A DNA stretch of 47,949 nucleotides from Anaerolineales bacterium (GTDB lineage: Bacteria > Chloroflexota > Anaerolineae > Anaerolineales > Villigracilaceae). The notes beneath the pieces are model-generated. The model was not told the origin of the DNA. It did not search any database and saw nothing but the letters and a program-made list of their open reading frames with translations. Of this stretch, positions 1 through 8,824 are shown piece by piece. The position numbers and the translations under genes are program-made. The stretch lies in assembly GCA_024710905.1 (NCBI GenBank), contig JANJTV010000063.1:1-47949 (forward strand), given 5' to 3'. Each line of letters opens with the position of its first letter. Within the stretch, counting starts at the first letter, position 1.

Positions 1-1
1 C

Positions 2-307
2 ATAGACTCGCTGCAATGGTGGCGCGAGGCACGCATTACTTTTTACCAGCCCACCGGCGCGGTGGATATGCGCCTGTACGACAGCGGCGGTTTTACCCCA
101 TATACCAATGCCACCTACCGGCGCGGGGCGTTGTTCCTTGAAGCGCTGGAGGAACGCATGGGCGCTTTCCAGTTTGGCGCATTCATCCGCGCCTATTATG
201 AAGAAATGAACGGCAAACGCGCCACGCGTGAAGACTTCTTCCGGGTGCTGGCACGTTACAATACAGCAGATATTTCAGATTTGATGGCTGAGTATTTTCA
301 GGATTAA
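2..307 (+). CDS. M1 family metallopeptidase, C-terminal fragment (partial)
   Basis: The reading frame is open from the first bases of the window and stops at 307, so this is the 3' end of a longer gene; the internal ATG at 62 is not a real start. The visible ~100 residues resemble the C-terminal part of gluzincin (M1) aminopeptidases: a Tyr-containing YRRGALFLEALEERMG segment (M1 enzymes carry the catalytic Tyr in a Y-x-x-G-A context), then FxxFIRAYYE and a GKRATREDFF segment that matches the usual 'A-T-x-x-D-F' end of the family. The zinc-binding HExxH lies outside the window, so activity cannot be judged. The next gene starts 3 bases after the stop, suggesting co-transcription. Confidence 0.72.
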   Translation: MDSLQWWREARITFYQPTGAVDMRLYDSGGFTPYTNATYRRGALFLEALEERMGAFQFGAFIRAYYEEMNGKRATREDFFRVLARYNTADISDLMAEYFQD

Positions 308-310
308 GAC

Positions 311-1555
311 GTGAATAAAAAACTCGCCGGGTTTCTTGAATTAATTATGGTGTTAGCCTTACTTGCAGGTGGGTATTTCACCAGCCTAGAGAAAATTCCT
401 TTTAAGAATGATGAAACGCACTGGGTATCCTATAGCGCGTTATATGAGCCTTTCCTGGCCGGGAATTTCGATGATCCGCTCTGGAAACACCCGCATTTCC
501 AGTATTTTCTCTCCCCCCCAACCTATTACACCATTGGCATTGCCCGCAACATTGGTGGCTTTGCCCCGGATGATTATTTTGCTTATTATGACAATTCAAT
601 CAGTGAACAGGAAAATCGTGAAAAAGGACAAATCCCGCCTGACAACCTGTTATGGTGGGCCAGGGCCGGGATTACCACAACATCCGTGGTTGCTGTGTTT
701 ATCCTGTTTGTACTACTCTGGCAGGCAACAGGGCGTTTTGTAGCTTATTTCTGGCTGGTTTCTGCCATCATCAGCCCTTACCTGAGTGTCATCTTAAGAA
801 GAGCCATGAACGAAGGGCCTTTACTGCTGGGAATTTGTCTGGCCATCCTGGCTGCGGCGCAAGCCATCAAGGCACAGACCATTCAAAAATGGTTATTCTG
901 GGTAACGTTGGCAGGGCTCGCCATCGGCTGGGCGGCAAGCACAAAAATCAACGGTGCAGTTGCATTAGTCGGGCTGTTGATTCTATTGCTACTGGATGCA
1001 ATCCGAAAAGGCAGACCCAATCTTCGTACCAACTTAATCAAAGCAATGCTGGCAGTTGCCTGGGCAGGACTGGTCAGCTTCTTATTGTTTGTATGGTTCA
1101 ATCCATTCCTGCATTCAAACCCGGTTGGAAATTCGTTTACTCTATTACAGAAAAGAAACGACCTAATGATTGCCCAACAAAAAATTATCCCCAACAGCGC
1201 GCTATACGGAATACGTGATCGATTTGATGTAATTCCAGAAAGTATTTTCTTAAGAAATAACTTTTTATCAGATCTATTACCAACCTTTATATTTTTTCTG
1301 ATTGGTTGTATTTATCTTGTCGGGTTTAGCAAAAAATGGTTAATAAACTCAGGCAACCTGGATGGCCTGGCGAGCCTGATTATTATTGGCGGTACAGCCA
1401 GCCTGCCAGCCTTGTTCACCCCACTCAACTGGAATTGGTATTTCATGTTACCTGTTATTTTCTCGATGATTGTCATCGGGTTCGGCATCCAATTTTCTGC
1501 CGAACTCCTGTTCAGTGCTGTTAAACAAAAATTCTCCGAGACAACCAACGAATGA
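311..1555 (+). CDS. GT-C fold membrane glycosyltransferase (PMT/ArnT-like)
   Basis: Multi-spanning membrane protein of 414 residues with a GTG start three bases after the previous stop. A first membrane helix (about 8-24) is followed by an acidic pair Asp34-Glu35 in the first outer loop, the position of the catalytic Asp of polyprenyl-phosphate-sugar dependent GT-C enzymes. A long polar loop with many aromatics (about 36-110) follows, then eight or more hydrophobic helices. Such proteins transfer a sugar from a lipid carrier to a protein, lipid or glycan on the outer face of the membrane. The acceptor and sugar cannot be read from sequence. Its stop overlaps the start of the hydrolase (ATGA). 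The family assignment rests on topology and the DE pair, so a different polytopic protein is possible. Confidence 0.6.
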   Translation: MNKKLAGFLELIMVLALLAGGYFTSLEKIPFKNDETHWVSYSALYEPFLAGNFDDPLWKHPHFQYFLSPPTYYTIGIARNIGGFAPDDYFAYYDNSISEQENREKGQIPPDNLLWWARAGITTTSVVAVFILFVLLWQATGRFVAYFWLVSAIISPYLSVILRRAMNEGPLLLGICLAILAAAQAIKAQTIQKWLFWVTLAGLAIGWAASTKINGAVALVGLLILLLLDAIRKGRPNLRTNLIKAMLAVAWAGLVSFLLFVWFNPFLHSNPVGNSFTLLQKRNDLMIAQQKIIPNSALYGIRDRFDVIPESIFLRNNFLSDLLPTFIFFLIGCIYLVGFSKKWLINSGNLDGLASLIIIGGTASLPALFTPLNWNWYFMLPVIFSMIVIGFGIQFSAELLFSAVKQKFSETTNE

Positions 1556-2409
1556 CCACCTACGAACACACCTACATTGAAACAAACGGTGTGCGCCTGC
1601 ATGTCGTGTTGGCCGGCCCAAAAGACGGTCCGCCGCTCGTCCTACTGCATGGATTTCCCGAATACTGGGGCGGTTGGCGCAAGAACATTCCCGCTCTTGT
1701 GGCCGCCGGGTTCCGCGTCATCGTTCCAGACCAGCGCGGTTACAACCTTAGCGAAGCGCCCGGGGATGTCCGCGCTTACAGGCTGGATGAACTGAGCAAA
1801 GACATCATCGGCATCCTTGACCATTTTGGCATCCAGCAAACCTTCCTTGTCGGCCACGATTGGGGCGCGGCGGTAGCGTGGGTAATGGCACTTCAATATC
1901 CGGAACGCATCCAAAAATTGGGCATCCTCAACGTACCTCACCCAATTGCAACGGTGAAAGTCATTCGTAAAAGCCCGAAGCAGATGCTCAAAAGCTGGTA
2001 CATTGGTTTTTTCCAGATCCCCTGGCTGGCCGACTGGCTGATGAGCCTGAACAACTTTTCCGGAGCCATCAACCTGCTACGGGCCAGCAGCAAAGCGGGA
2101 ACTTTCAGCGAAGCCGAGTTGGATGAATACCGTAAAGCCTACGCCAACGCGGGCGGGCTGACAGGCATGATCAATTGGTACCGCGCCATGCTGCGTTTCC
2201 GCCCGTCCATACCGCGCGACGTCCGCATAAAAGTACCTGTGCTCATCCTATGGGGGAAACAAGATCTGGCGCTGAGTTACGAAATGGCCGAACAAAGCCT
2301 ACGCTATTGCCAAGATGGCAGGCTGGTGGCATTCGATGATGCCACACACTGGGTGCAGCACGATGAACTTGAAGCAGTCGCAAAAGAACTGCTTGGCTTC
2401 CTGAAATAA
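1552..2409 (+). CDS. Alpha/beta hydrolase, epoxide hydrolase-like
   Basis: A 285-residue soluble alpha/beta hydrolase. HGFP at 33-36 forms the oxyanion region, GHDWG at 101-105 places Asp103 as nucleophile (Asp rather than Ser, as in epoxide hydrolases and haloalkane dehalogenases), and Asp238 (WGKQD) and His266 (ATHW) complete the triad. Tyr150 and Tyr210 in the cap sit where epoxide hydrolases use two Tyr to polarise the epoxide oxygen, which favours epoxide hydrolase over dehalogenase. The start codon overlaps the upstream stop (ATGA), so translation is probably coupled to the membrane glycosyltransferase, though no functional link is evident. It ends at a strong bidirectional terminator. 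Confidence 0.82.
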   Translation: MTTYEHTYIETNGVRLHVVLAGPKDGPPLVLLHGFPEYWGGWRKNIPALVAAGFRVIVPDQRGYNLSEAPGDVRAYRLDELSKDIIGILDHFGIQQTFLVGHDWGAAVAWVMALQYPERIQKLGILNVPHPIATVKVIRKSPKQMLKSWYIGFFQIPWLADWLMSLNNFSGAINLLRASSKAGTFSEAELDEYRKAYANAGGLTGMINWYRAMLRFRPSIPRDVRIKVPVLILWGKQDLALSYEMAEQSLRYCQDGRLVAFDDATHWVQHDELEAVAKELLGFLK

Positions 2410-2448
2410 CACGAAAAAAGCCGGGCAAATATCCCGGCTTTTTTCGTG
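2410..2448. terminator. Bidirectional intrinsic terminator
   Basis: A perfect 16-bp stem (2410-2425 with 2433-2448) and 7-base loop. The arms carry an A-run and a T-run on the outer side of a GC-rich core, so it can work on both strands. It lies between the convergent hydrolase (+) and hypE (-). Confidence 0.9.
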
Positions 2449-2479
2449 TTATTCATCCCGGTTGAAAATTGCCCTGTTT

Positions 2480-3544
2480 TTAACAAATCCTTGGCAGCAT
2501 TTCACCTGCCAGCATGTCCACAACACGGGTGGTGCCCAAAACCGTTTTAAGCAAAACCCGTGAGGCAGGTTCCGCGACCACTTCACCAATCCTCACCGCT
2601 CCTTCGCCATATTTCGTGGATTTCATCACTGTCAGGATTTTTTCCGCATCTTCTTTCGGAACAATGACCACCAACTTCCCCTCATTCGCCACATACAACG
2701 GATCGAAACCTAAAATCTCGCAGGCCGCATTGACTTCCGGGTGCACGGGGATGGCTTCTTCTATCAAAAGAATTCCCACATTCGACTGAACCGCGATCTC
2801 ATTCAATGTCGTTGCCAGACCGCCACGCGTCGGGTCACGTAGCACATGGATGTTCGGGCATACCTCCAGCATTGCCACAATCAGGTGATTCAACGGCGCG
2901 ATATCACTCTGCAAACTGGACTGGAATCCCAGTTCACCGCGCGCGCCGAGCACGGCAATGCCGTGGTCACCGAGCGTGCCGGAGAGAATCACCACATCGC
3001 CCGGCCTGGCATTCGCCCCGCTGATGTTAACATCCTCGCGCACCAGGCCAACTCCTGCCGTGGTGATGTACATCCCGTCCGCTTTGCCTTTTTGCACCAC
3101 TTTCGTGTCCCCGGCGACAATCTGCACGCCCGCTTCTTCGGCCGCCGCCCGCATCGACTCAACCACACGCCTGAGCGTATCCATGGGCAAGCCTTCTTCA
3201 AGGATGAAACCCGCAGTCAGATACAGGGGCTTTGCACCGATCATCGCCACATCATTGACAGTCCCACATACGGCCAACTTTCCAATATCCCCGCCAGGGA
3301 AGAAAAGCGGCCAGACGACATGAGCATCCGTACTGATGGAGAGTTTCTGCCTCAGCCCCGGTTCGACCAGCGCCGCATCATCGCCTGCATCCAGTGCCGG
3401 GTTTTGAAAGGCAGACACAAACGCTTTTTGAATCAGCTGGTGACTCATTCGCCCACCCGCGCCGTGACCCATCACAATCTGCTCGGTGTGCGGCAACGGG
3501 GGAGCACAGATCGCACCTTCAATATTTACTGTTTCGTTCATCAT
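2480..3544 (-). CDS. hypE: Hydrogenase maturation protein HypE (carbamoyl dehydratase)
   Basis: HypE, with HypF, makes the CN ligands of the [NiFe]-hydrogenase active site: HypF transfers a carbamoyl group to the C-terminal Cys of HypE, and HypE dehydrates it to a thiocyanate using ATP. The 354 residues show the PurM/AIR-synthase fold: GHGAGGRMS near the N-terminus, DAHVVWPLFFPGGDIG, and GDTKVVQKG. The protein ends in Pro-Arg-Ile-Cys, the obligatory acceptor cysteine at the very C-terminus, so the gene is intact. Two ATGs stand in tandem; AAGAGG lies 4 bases before the first and 7 before the second (3541), so the second may be used. It is last in the hypABFCDE run, 57 bases after hypD. Confidence 0.97.
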   Translation of the reverse strand: MMNETVNIEGAICAPPLPHTEQIVMGHGAGGRMSHQLIQKAFVSAFQNPALDAGDDAALVEPGLRQKLSISTDAHVVWPLFFPGGDIGKLAVCGTVNDVAMIGAKPLYLTAGFILEEGLPMDTLRRVVESMRAAAEEAGVQIVAGDTKVVQKGKADGMYITTAGVGLVREDVNISGANARPGDVVILSGTLGDHGIAVLGARGELGFQSSLQSDIAPLNHLIVAMLEVCPNIHVLRDPTRGGLATTLNEIAVQSNVGILLIEEAIPVHPEVNAACEILGFDPLYVANEGKLVVIVPKEDAEKILTVMKSTKYGEGAVRIGEVVAEPASRVLLKTVLGTTRVVDMLAGEMLPRIC

Positions 3545-3601
3545 AGTACCTCTTGAGTAAGAAGGCGGAAAGATGAAGGAAAATCCCTATTCTAATCCCT
3601 T

Positions 3602-4684
3602 TCATCTTCCATATCGATAATACGCCGCGCACGCCCCTTCGGACGAAACCATCGTTGCCCCAAGCGGGTTTTCAGGCGTGCATTGCTTCGCAAACGCCGG
3701 GCAATGATGGGGTTTCTTCATACCCTGTAAAATCTGCCCGGCAATACACAGCGGAGATTCCTCCGCGTGCAGCGATTCCACATCGAATCGCTTTTCAGCG
3801 TTGAACGCATCGAACTCGGGCCGTAATCCCCAGCCGCTCATGGGAATCATCCCAATCCCGCGCCACTTGCGGTCACATTCCATAAATACTTTATGGATGG
3901 CATCCTGGGCGGGATTCAAGCCTTTAAATGTCACAGCGCGTTGATAGGCGTTGGCAACCTCCACTTTGCCTTCTTCAAGCAGCTGCACAGTTTTTAAAAT
4001 TCCGTGCACAAGGTCAAGCGGCTCAAAACCCGTGACCACCATCGGGATGCCAAATTTCTCCACCAAGGGGGGATACTCCCAATAGCCCATAATGGCGTTG
4101 ACATGCCCCGCCAGCAAGAATCCCTGTACGCGGTTGTCGGGCGAACTGAGGATTGCATGAATCGCAGGCGGCACGCGCACATGCGAAACCAAAACGGAAA
4201 AATTCTTCAACCCGAGCTGCTGCGCCTGCAACACACTCATCACATTGGGCGGAGCGGTGGTTTCAAACCCAATCGCAAAAAAAACAACCTGTTTCTCTGG
4301 GTTCTTCTCTGCCAATGCCACCGCATCAAGTGGGGAGTAGACCACGCGCACATCCCCGCCCCGAGCTTTGACAGAGAACAGGTCACGCTTCGAACCGGGC
4401 ACACGCATCATGTCACCATACGAGCAAAAAATCACATCTGGCCGCGCCGCAATTGACAAAGCCTTGTCAATCAATTCCAATGGCGTCACACACACCGGGC
4501 AGCCGGGCCCATGCACCAATTCGATTTCAGGCGGCAGCAATTGGTCAATCCCATGCCGCACAATCGAATGCGTCTGCCCACCACAAATTTCCATCAATGT
4601 CCACTGGCGCGTCACAGTGCGGCGTATCTCTTCAATGACGCCCTTCACCAATTCCGCGTCTCGGTATTCAGTCACATATTTCAT
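3602..4684 (-). CDS. hypD: Hydrogenase maturation protein HypD
   Basis: HypD is the Fe-S scaffold on which, with HypC, the Fe(CN)2CO unit is assembled. The protein is 360 residues, the normal length. Seen motifs: CGGQTHS (Cys34), [10 protein letters not shown] (Cys62, Cys65), [18 protein letters not shown], and a C-terminal region with four cysteines ([27 protein letters not shown]) that ligate the [4Fe-4S] cluster in this family. The first four bases overlap the end of hypC (ATGA), which supports translational coupling of two proteins known to form a complex. No broken or missing conserved cysteine is apparent. Confidence 0.97.
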   Translation of the reverse strand: MKYVTEYRDAELVKGVIEEIRRTVTRQWTLMEICGGQTHSIVRHGIDQLLPPEIELVHGPGCPVCVTPLELIDKALSIAARPDVIFCSYGDMMRVPGSKRDLFSVKARGGDVRVVYSPLDAVALAEKNPEKQVVFFAIGFETTAPPNVMSVLQAQQLGLKNFSVLVSHVRVPPAIHAILSSPDNRVQGFLLAGHVNAIMGYWEYPPLVEKFGIPMVVTGFEPLDLVHGILKTVQLLEEGKVEVANAYQRAVTFKGLNPAQDAIHKVFMECDRKWRGIGMIPMSGWGLRPEFDAFNAEKRFDVESLHAEESPLCIAGQILQGMKKPHHCPAFAKQCTPENPLGATMVSSEGACAAYYRYGR

Positions 4685-4935
4685 GACGATTCTTCACCCA
4701 ATTCTTCTTCAAGCGAACCCATCTGGCGCAACAACTCCAATGTCTCCATGGCGTCTTTCTCGCTTAACAAACTAATCGCAAACCCCACATGGATGATGCA
4801 ATACTCGCCAACCTTCGCCTCCGGCACATAGCTCAAACACGCCTCGCGAAAGATTCCGTCAAAATCGACCTTCGCCATTTGCAGCCCATTTCTTTCATAC
4901 ACTTCAATGATTTTCCCGGGCACACCCAAACACAT
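4681..4935 (-). CDS. hypC: Hydrogenase assembly chaperone HypC
   Basis: An 84-residue HypC/HypG/HupF family protein. It begins MCLGVPGKI, with the conserved Cys2 that becomes N-terminal after Met removal and binds the iron intermediate shared with HypD. A beta-barrel-like middle section ([24 protein letters not shown]) follows, and the acidic C-terminal tail is typical. One base separates it from hypF and four bases overlap hypD. It shuttles the Fe(CN)2CO moiety to the large subunit of the hydrogenase, none of which is encoded in this window. Confidence 0.96.
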   Translation of the reverse strand: MCLGVPGKIIEVYERNGLQMAKVDFDGIFREACLSYVPEAKVGEYCIIHVGFAISLLSEKDAMETLELLRQMGSLEEELGEESS

Positions 4936-4936
4936 A

Positions 4937-7234
4937 TCAACCTCGCAATCTGGACGCAGCGACGAACGCCTGCCCTAATGAGAGACCGCCATCGTTGGCC
5001 GGAACATCTCGGTGAATATAAATCTCAAAACCATCCTTGCGCAACAACGAAAGCGTTTTCTGCAACAGCGTAATATTCTGCCAGACCCCGCCCGAAAGAA
5101 CCACGTTTCGCAACGATGTTTCCTGGCCAATTTTCTGAACCGCATCGCGCACCGCTTCTGCCAAGCCATTATGAAAACGGGCGGATATTTTGGGTGTGGG
5201 GATTCCCGCCATCACATCCCTGACCAGCGCCTCGACCGCGCCTCTGACTCGTACCTGGCCTGCCTCCACTCCAAAGACATACTGCCCCGCTTCAGCCGGA
5301 TCTGCCATCGCCTCGAACTCAATGGCTGCCTGCCCCTCATAGTTAACCTTTTGCCGCACACCTGCCAACGCCGAAACCGCATCGAATAACCGTCCCATTG
5401 ATGAAGTCATCGGCGTGTTGATCTTCTTTTCAAGTTGCACACGCAACGTCACCTGATCTTCGGTACAAAATTCTTTCACAGGCGCCAGGGCATCATCCCA
5501 CTCCAGGCCAAGACTCCACAGCAGGGCCAATGCTGCCCGTGCTGGTTTCTTGATAGAAGCATCCCCACCAGGCAAAGGGAAATATTCCAATTGCGCCAAC
5601 CGTTGATAAGACCTGGCATCCGCTACTATAAACTCCCCGCCCCAAATTGCTCCATCTTCGCCATAGCCTGTACCATCAAATGACACACCGATAACCGGCT
5701 CGGTCAGGCCATGCTCTGCCATGCAAGCCGCAACATGTGCATGGTGATGTTGCACCGCTACTGTAGGCAGACCTTCACGCTCAGCACGTTCGAGTGCGTA
5801 TCTTGTCGCCAGATAATTCGGGTGCATATCGTGAGCAATCGCCACAGGCTTCACGCGGAATAAGCGCTCAAAATGCTCCACCCCCTGTTCAAAGGATTTC
5901 AACGTCTCATAGTTTTCCATATCCCCGATATGATGACTGAGGAAGGCGTATTTCTCGTTCGTGAGACAGAAGGTATTTTTTAGTTCAGAACCCGTTGCAA
6001 GGAGATGGGGAACCTGAAATGGCAACTTGACTGGAAACGGAGAATACCCTCTTGAACGACGAATGGGATAGCTCGATTTACTATTTGTGATTGATGATTT
6101 TTGATTATTTTGAAAGACTCTCACAACCGAATCATCGCAGCGAATATGAATATCTCGATCGTGCATCAAAAACGCATCTGCAAGATTAGCCAGACGTTCT
6201 CGCGCTTCCTCGTTTCCTGTTGCGATGGGTTCTTCGGACAAGTTACCGCTGGTGAGAACCAAAGGAGGAATGAAATCTGAAAAAAGCAGATGGTGAAGCG
6301 GCGTATAGGGCAGCATCACACCGAGCCAGTCTTGCCTGGGTGATACTTCCTCAACAATTGTTGATTCGGGTTTCTTCTTTAGCAAAACAATCGGGCGGGC
6401 AGATGAGGTGAGTAATTCTTTTTCATCTTTGCTGACATAGCAATGCTTTTCAATCGTTTCAATGTCTGGCATCATCAACGCAAAAGGTTTCTCCACACGC
6501 AGTTTGCGGCTTCGTAACTCTCTTACAGCCTTTTCATTCGTCGCATCGCAGGCAAGGTGAAACCCACCAAGCCCCTTGATTGCAACAATCTGTGCCTCAG
6601 TAAAGAGTCGTTGAACCTCAACAATGACGTTACTGCCATCCTTCTTTCCTCTTTCGTCTTTTGTCTCCAACCACACCTTCGGCCCACACGCGGGGCATGC
6701 CACCGGTTGGGCATGGAAGCGTCTGTTCGTCGGGTCTCTGTATTCGCGTTCACAATCGGGGCAAAGGGGAAATCCCGCCATGGTGGTAAATGGACGGTCG
6801 TAAGGAATGTCTTTAATGATGGTGAAGCGAGGTCCGCAATTGGTGCAGTTGATGAACGGATAAAGATAGCGTCTATCGCCCGGGTCAAAGAGCTCGCGCA
6901 GGCAGTCATCACAAATGGCAATATCAGGCGAGATGGGCTGGAAAGCCCCATCCACGCTTTCAGAGTGGATGATGTCAAATTGGGTGAACCCGTTACGGGG
7001 GCGGAAAGAAGCGGTGAAGTCGTCTATGCGTGAAAGGGGCGGGGCATCATCCCGTAATTTCTGCAGGAATACATCCAGCGTGTTTTTATCCCCCTCCGCT
7101 TCAATCTCCACACCGGCAGAAGTATTCTTCACCCAGCCCTTCAGGTTGAGATTGGTTGCAAGATTGTAAACAAACGGGCGGAAACCAACCCCTTGAACAA
7201 CCCCCGTGATGTGAACCTTGACGCCGTGCATCAT
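4937..7234 (-). CDS. hypF: Carbamoyltransferase HypF
   Basis: HypF uses carbamoyl phosphate and ATP to load the C-terminal Cys of HypE. Domains in order: N-terminal acylphosphatase-like domain (GVVQGVGFRPF), two four-Cys zinc fingers (CDDC...CTNC and CPDC...CPAC), a YrdC-like nucleotide-binding domain (KGLGGFHLACDA), and a C-terminal Kae1-like domain with HHHAH and GVSFDGTGYG metal/nucleotide motifs. An in-frame ATG exists at 7267, but I prefer 7234 because it overlaps the hypB stop as ATGA and places the acylphosphatase motif at the expected N-terminal position; a second ATG follows directly. Length (765 residues) is normal and the frame is unbroken. Confidence 0.96.
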   Translation of the reverse strand: MMHGVKVHITGVVQGVGFRPFVYNLATNLNLKGWVKNTSAGVEIEAEGDKNTLDVFLQKLRDDAPPLSRIDDFTASFRPRNGFTQFDIIHSESVDGAFQPISPDIAICDDCLRELFDPGDRRYLYPFINCTNCGPRFTIIKDIPYDRPFTTMAGFPLCPDCEREYRDPTNRRFHAQPVACPACGPKVWLETKDERGKKDGSNVIVEVQRLFTEAQIVAIKGLGGFHLACDATNEKAVRELRSRKLRVEKPFALMMPDIETIEKHCYVSKDEKELLTSSARPIVLLKKKPESTIVEEVSPRQDWLGVMLPYTPLHHLLFSDFIPPLVLTSGNLSEEPIATGNEEARERLANLADAFLMHDRDIHIRCDDSVVRVFQNNQKSSITNSKSSYPIRRSRGYSPFPVKLPFQVPHLLATGSELKNTFCLTNEKYAFLSHHIGDMENYETLKSFEQGVEHFERLFRVKPVAIAHDMHPNYLATRYALERAEREGLPTVAVQHHHAHVAACMAEHGLTEPVIGVSFDGTGYGEDGAIWGGEFIVADARSYQRLAQLEYFPLPGGDASIKKPARAALALLWSLGLEWDDALAPVKEFCTEDQVTLRVQLEKKINTPMTSSMGRLFDAVSALAGVRQKVNYEGQAAIEFEAMADPAEAGQYVFGVEAGQVRVRGAVEALVRDVMAGIPTPKISARFHNGLAEAVRDAVQKIGQETSLRNVVLSGGVWQNITLLQKTLSLLRKDGFEIYIHRDVPANDGGLSLGQAFVAASRLRG

Positions 7235-7887
7235 TTTTTCGAGTTTTCTATCAGCCAATCCACCCACGCTTCGAGCCCTTGGCCTGTGCGGCAGGAAAGC
7301 GGGAAAGTAGTGACGTTGGGGTTGAGAACTTGCACGCCCTGCGTGAAGTACTCCATGCGGAAATCTACATACGGCAGCAGGTCGATCTTGTTGACGACCA
7401 GCGCATCCACACCGCGATAGGTGCCGGGATATTTATAAGGCTTATCGTCACCTTCAGGGATCGAAGCAACCAGCACGGTTTTATGCGTACCGAGTTTGAA
7501 ATTTGCAGGGCAGATCAGGTTGCCAACATTCTCAACAATCAGTAGGTCAAATTGGGCGAGGTCGAGTTGGTCAATTGCACCACGCAGCATGACAGCATCG
7601 AGATGGCAATCGCCGCCAGTGTTAATCTGAACGGCAGCGCCTGCACCAGCGGCGGCGGCACGATCAGTGTCTATGGAGGTGGCAATATCGCCGTCTACAA
7701 CCGCAACGCGTAACTTGCCTTTGATTAGTGGTAGCGTTTTTTCGATCAGCGAGGTCTTCCCCGCACCAGGCGAGGCAATGATATTGATGGCGAAAACGCC
7801 CGCCGACTCGATACGCGCAGAATTTTCTTCCGCTAGGCGGTCGTTGGCATTCAGGATGGTTTCAACAACTTGGATTCTCTGGGTCAT
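7231..7887 (-). CDS. hypB: Hydrogenase nickel incorporation GTPase HypB
   Basis: HypB is a SIMIBI-class GTPase that, with HypA, inserts nickel into the hydrogenase large subunit. The P-loop SPGAGKTS is at 39-46, followed by VVDGDIAT and the NTGGDCHLD segment with the Cys-His pair of the G-domain metal site; the base-specificity motif NKID is present. The N-terminus lacks both the CxxCGC motif of the E. coli protein and a His-rich nickel-storage stretch, so this is the minimal form. No Shine-Dalgarno is visible before the ATG, and a TACAAT hexamer lies 6 bases upstream, which could mean a leaderless start. The stop overlaps the hypF start. Confidence 0.96.
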   Translation of the reverse strand: MTQRIQVVETILNANDRLAEENSARIESAGVFAINIIASPGAGKTSLIEKTLPLIKGKLRVAVVDGDIATSIDTDRAAAAGAGAAVQINTGGDCHLDAVMLRGAIDQLDLAQFDLLIVENVGNLICPANFKLGTHKTVLVASIPEGDDKPYKYPGTYRGVDALVVNKIDLLPYVDFRMEYFTQGVQVLNPNVTTFPLSCRTGQGLEAWVDWLIENSKK

Positions 7888-7893
7888 AACTAT

Positions 7894-7899
7894 ATTGTA
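7894..7899 (-). promoter_or_regulatory. Possible -10 element of a leaderless hypB transcript
   Basis: Read on the minus strand this is TACAAT, ending 6 bases before the hypB ATG, where transcription would begin at or next to the start codon. No convincing -35 is seen 16-18 bases upstream and no ribosome binding site lies between. A short CTGT-N6-ACAG inverted repeat sits just upstream. Tentative. Confidence 0.3.
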
Positions 7900-7962
7900 T
7901 GCCGACCTGTGATTTGACAGTAGTCACTTTTCCCCACAAGTTAGATGAGTTTCTTCCGTATT

Positions 7963-8307
7963 TTAGGTTTCCACATCAATGGATTCGAGGAAAAATTCCT
8001 CGCCGCTGATAATCTTTGCGCCGGCACCCCCACAATGCGGGCAAATCAGTTCGCCGCCTGCCGGGTGATATTTGTTGAGACAGGCCACACACTGCAACTC
8101 AGCAGGGATTCGCTTAAAGTGAAGCGTTGCCTTTTCTGCGATTGTGTCTTTCGCAATCATCTCCCAGTAAAACTGGATCGAATCATCCACCATGCTCGAC
8201 AGCTCACCCATGACGATGTTCAACACCGTGACTTGTCTGGCGTTGGCTTTTTCGGCATGGTCAAGCGCGATCTTTAGAAGATTTTGTGTGACGGAAAGTT
8301 CATGCAT
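7963..8307 (-). CDS. hypA: Hydrogenase nickel insertion protein HypA
   Basis: HypA is the nickel metallochaperone that hands nickel to the hydrogenase with HypB. I chose the ATG at 8307 because it gives the diagnostic MHE N-terminus (the amino group and His2 bind nickel); the open frame extends 38 codons further up but that extension does not look like HypA. The protein is 114 residues, the family norm, with the structural zinc site formed by CVAC and CPHC near the C-terminus. It lies 75 bases before hypB. Its start is overlapped by the end of a small upstream frame (ATGCATGA). Confidence 0.95.
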   Translation of the reverse strand: MHELSVTQNLLKIALDHAEKANARQVTVLNIVMGELSSMVDDSIQFYWEMIAKDTIAEKATLHFKRIPAELQCVACLNKYHPAGGELICPHCGGAGAKIISGEEFFLESIDVET

Positions 8308-8533
8308 GATATGGCTGCCTATAAGATGGAACCGTGGTCTCAGATAAATTTCGTGAGCATACATATTGATGCCGGATAATCTCCTCCGCCAATACAGGAG
8401 TGAGTACTTCTTCCTCAGCAATCATGAGGATGTTTTTTAATTTGGTGTGAATACTTTGAAATTCTTCCATGACATCATTTTGCAATCTGCCCATCCAATT
8501 ATTCCTTATTTGGTCTGTTTGGATAAGTTTCAT
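8300..8533 (-). CDS. Small hypothetical protein overlapping the hypA start
   Basis: A 77-codon frame whose stop overlaps the hypA start by 8 bases, as expected for translational coupling. The first 55 residues look like a soluble amphipathic helical protein (VMEEFQSIHTKLKNIL, then EEEVLTPVLAEEII); the last 20 are less protein-like. A GAAG stretch lies very close to the ATG and the Shine-Dalgarno is poor. I do not recognise the family. It may be a genuine leader gene of the hyp operon or a chance frame. Confidence 0.3.
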   Translation of the reverse strand: MKLIQTDQIRNNWMGRLQNDVMEEFQSIHTKLKNILMIAEEEVLTPVLAEEIIRHQYVCSRNLSETTVPSYRQPYHA

Positions 8534-8779
8534 TCTTCATGTCTGAGGGGTGATTATCTACCCAAAAGTAAAAGTCATGACCACACCCATAATCGCGATC
8601 CAATAAAGTTATTTCTATTTGGCGGGTTGTCCTTGATCAAATGTACCCAATCCGGTTTTTCCCATGAAATTAATCCAAAATCCACCCGACAAACATCACC
8701 CCGTCGGGCATGACATTCCGCTCAATTTTCCCCTTTTTAGTCATTCTTTAGCCAAACCTACCTAAACTTCAATGCCCAT
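8534..8779. other. Intergenic region between divergent hyp and heme units
   Basis: About 250 bases with no convincing gene on either strand, lying between the hyp run (-) and the porphyrinogen oxidase (+). It should contain the hyp promoter, but I find no good -35/-10 pair. One weak hairpin (CCCGAC/GTCGGG with a 12-base loop, about 8696-8719) is the only structure noticed. Confidence 0.5.
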
Positions 8780-8808
8780 TTGCTGTGCAATCCATACAAT
8801 GCTACTGT
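8780..8808 (+). promoter_or_regulatory. Candidate sigma70-type promoter for the porphyrinogen oxidase unit
   Basis: TTGCTG (8780-8785), a 17-base spacer and TACTGT (8803-8808), with the start codon 17 bases after the -10. Spacing is ideal, the hexamers only moderately good. An AGGAG ribosome binding site follows at 8815-8819. Confidence 0.45.
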
Positions 8809-8824
8809 ATACACAGGAGCCTGC

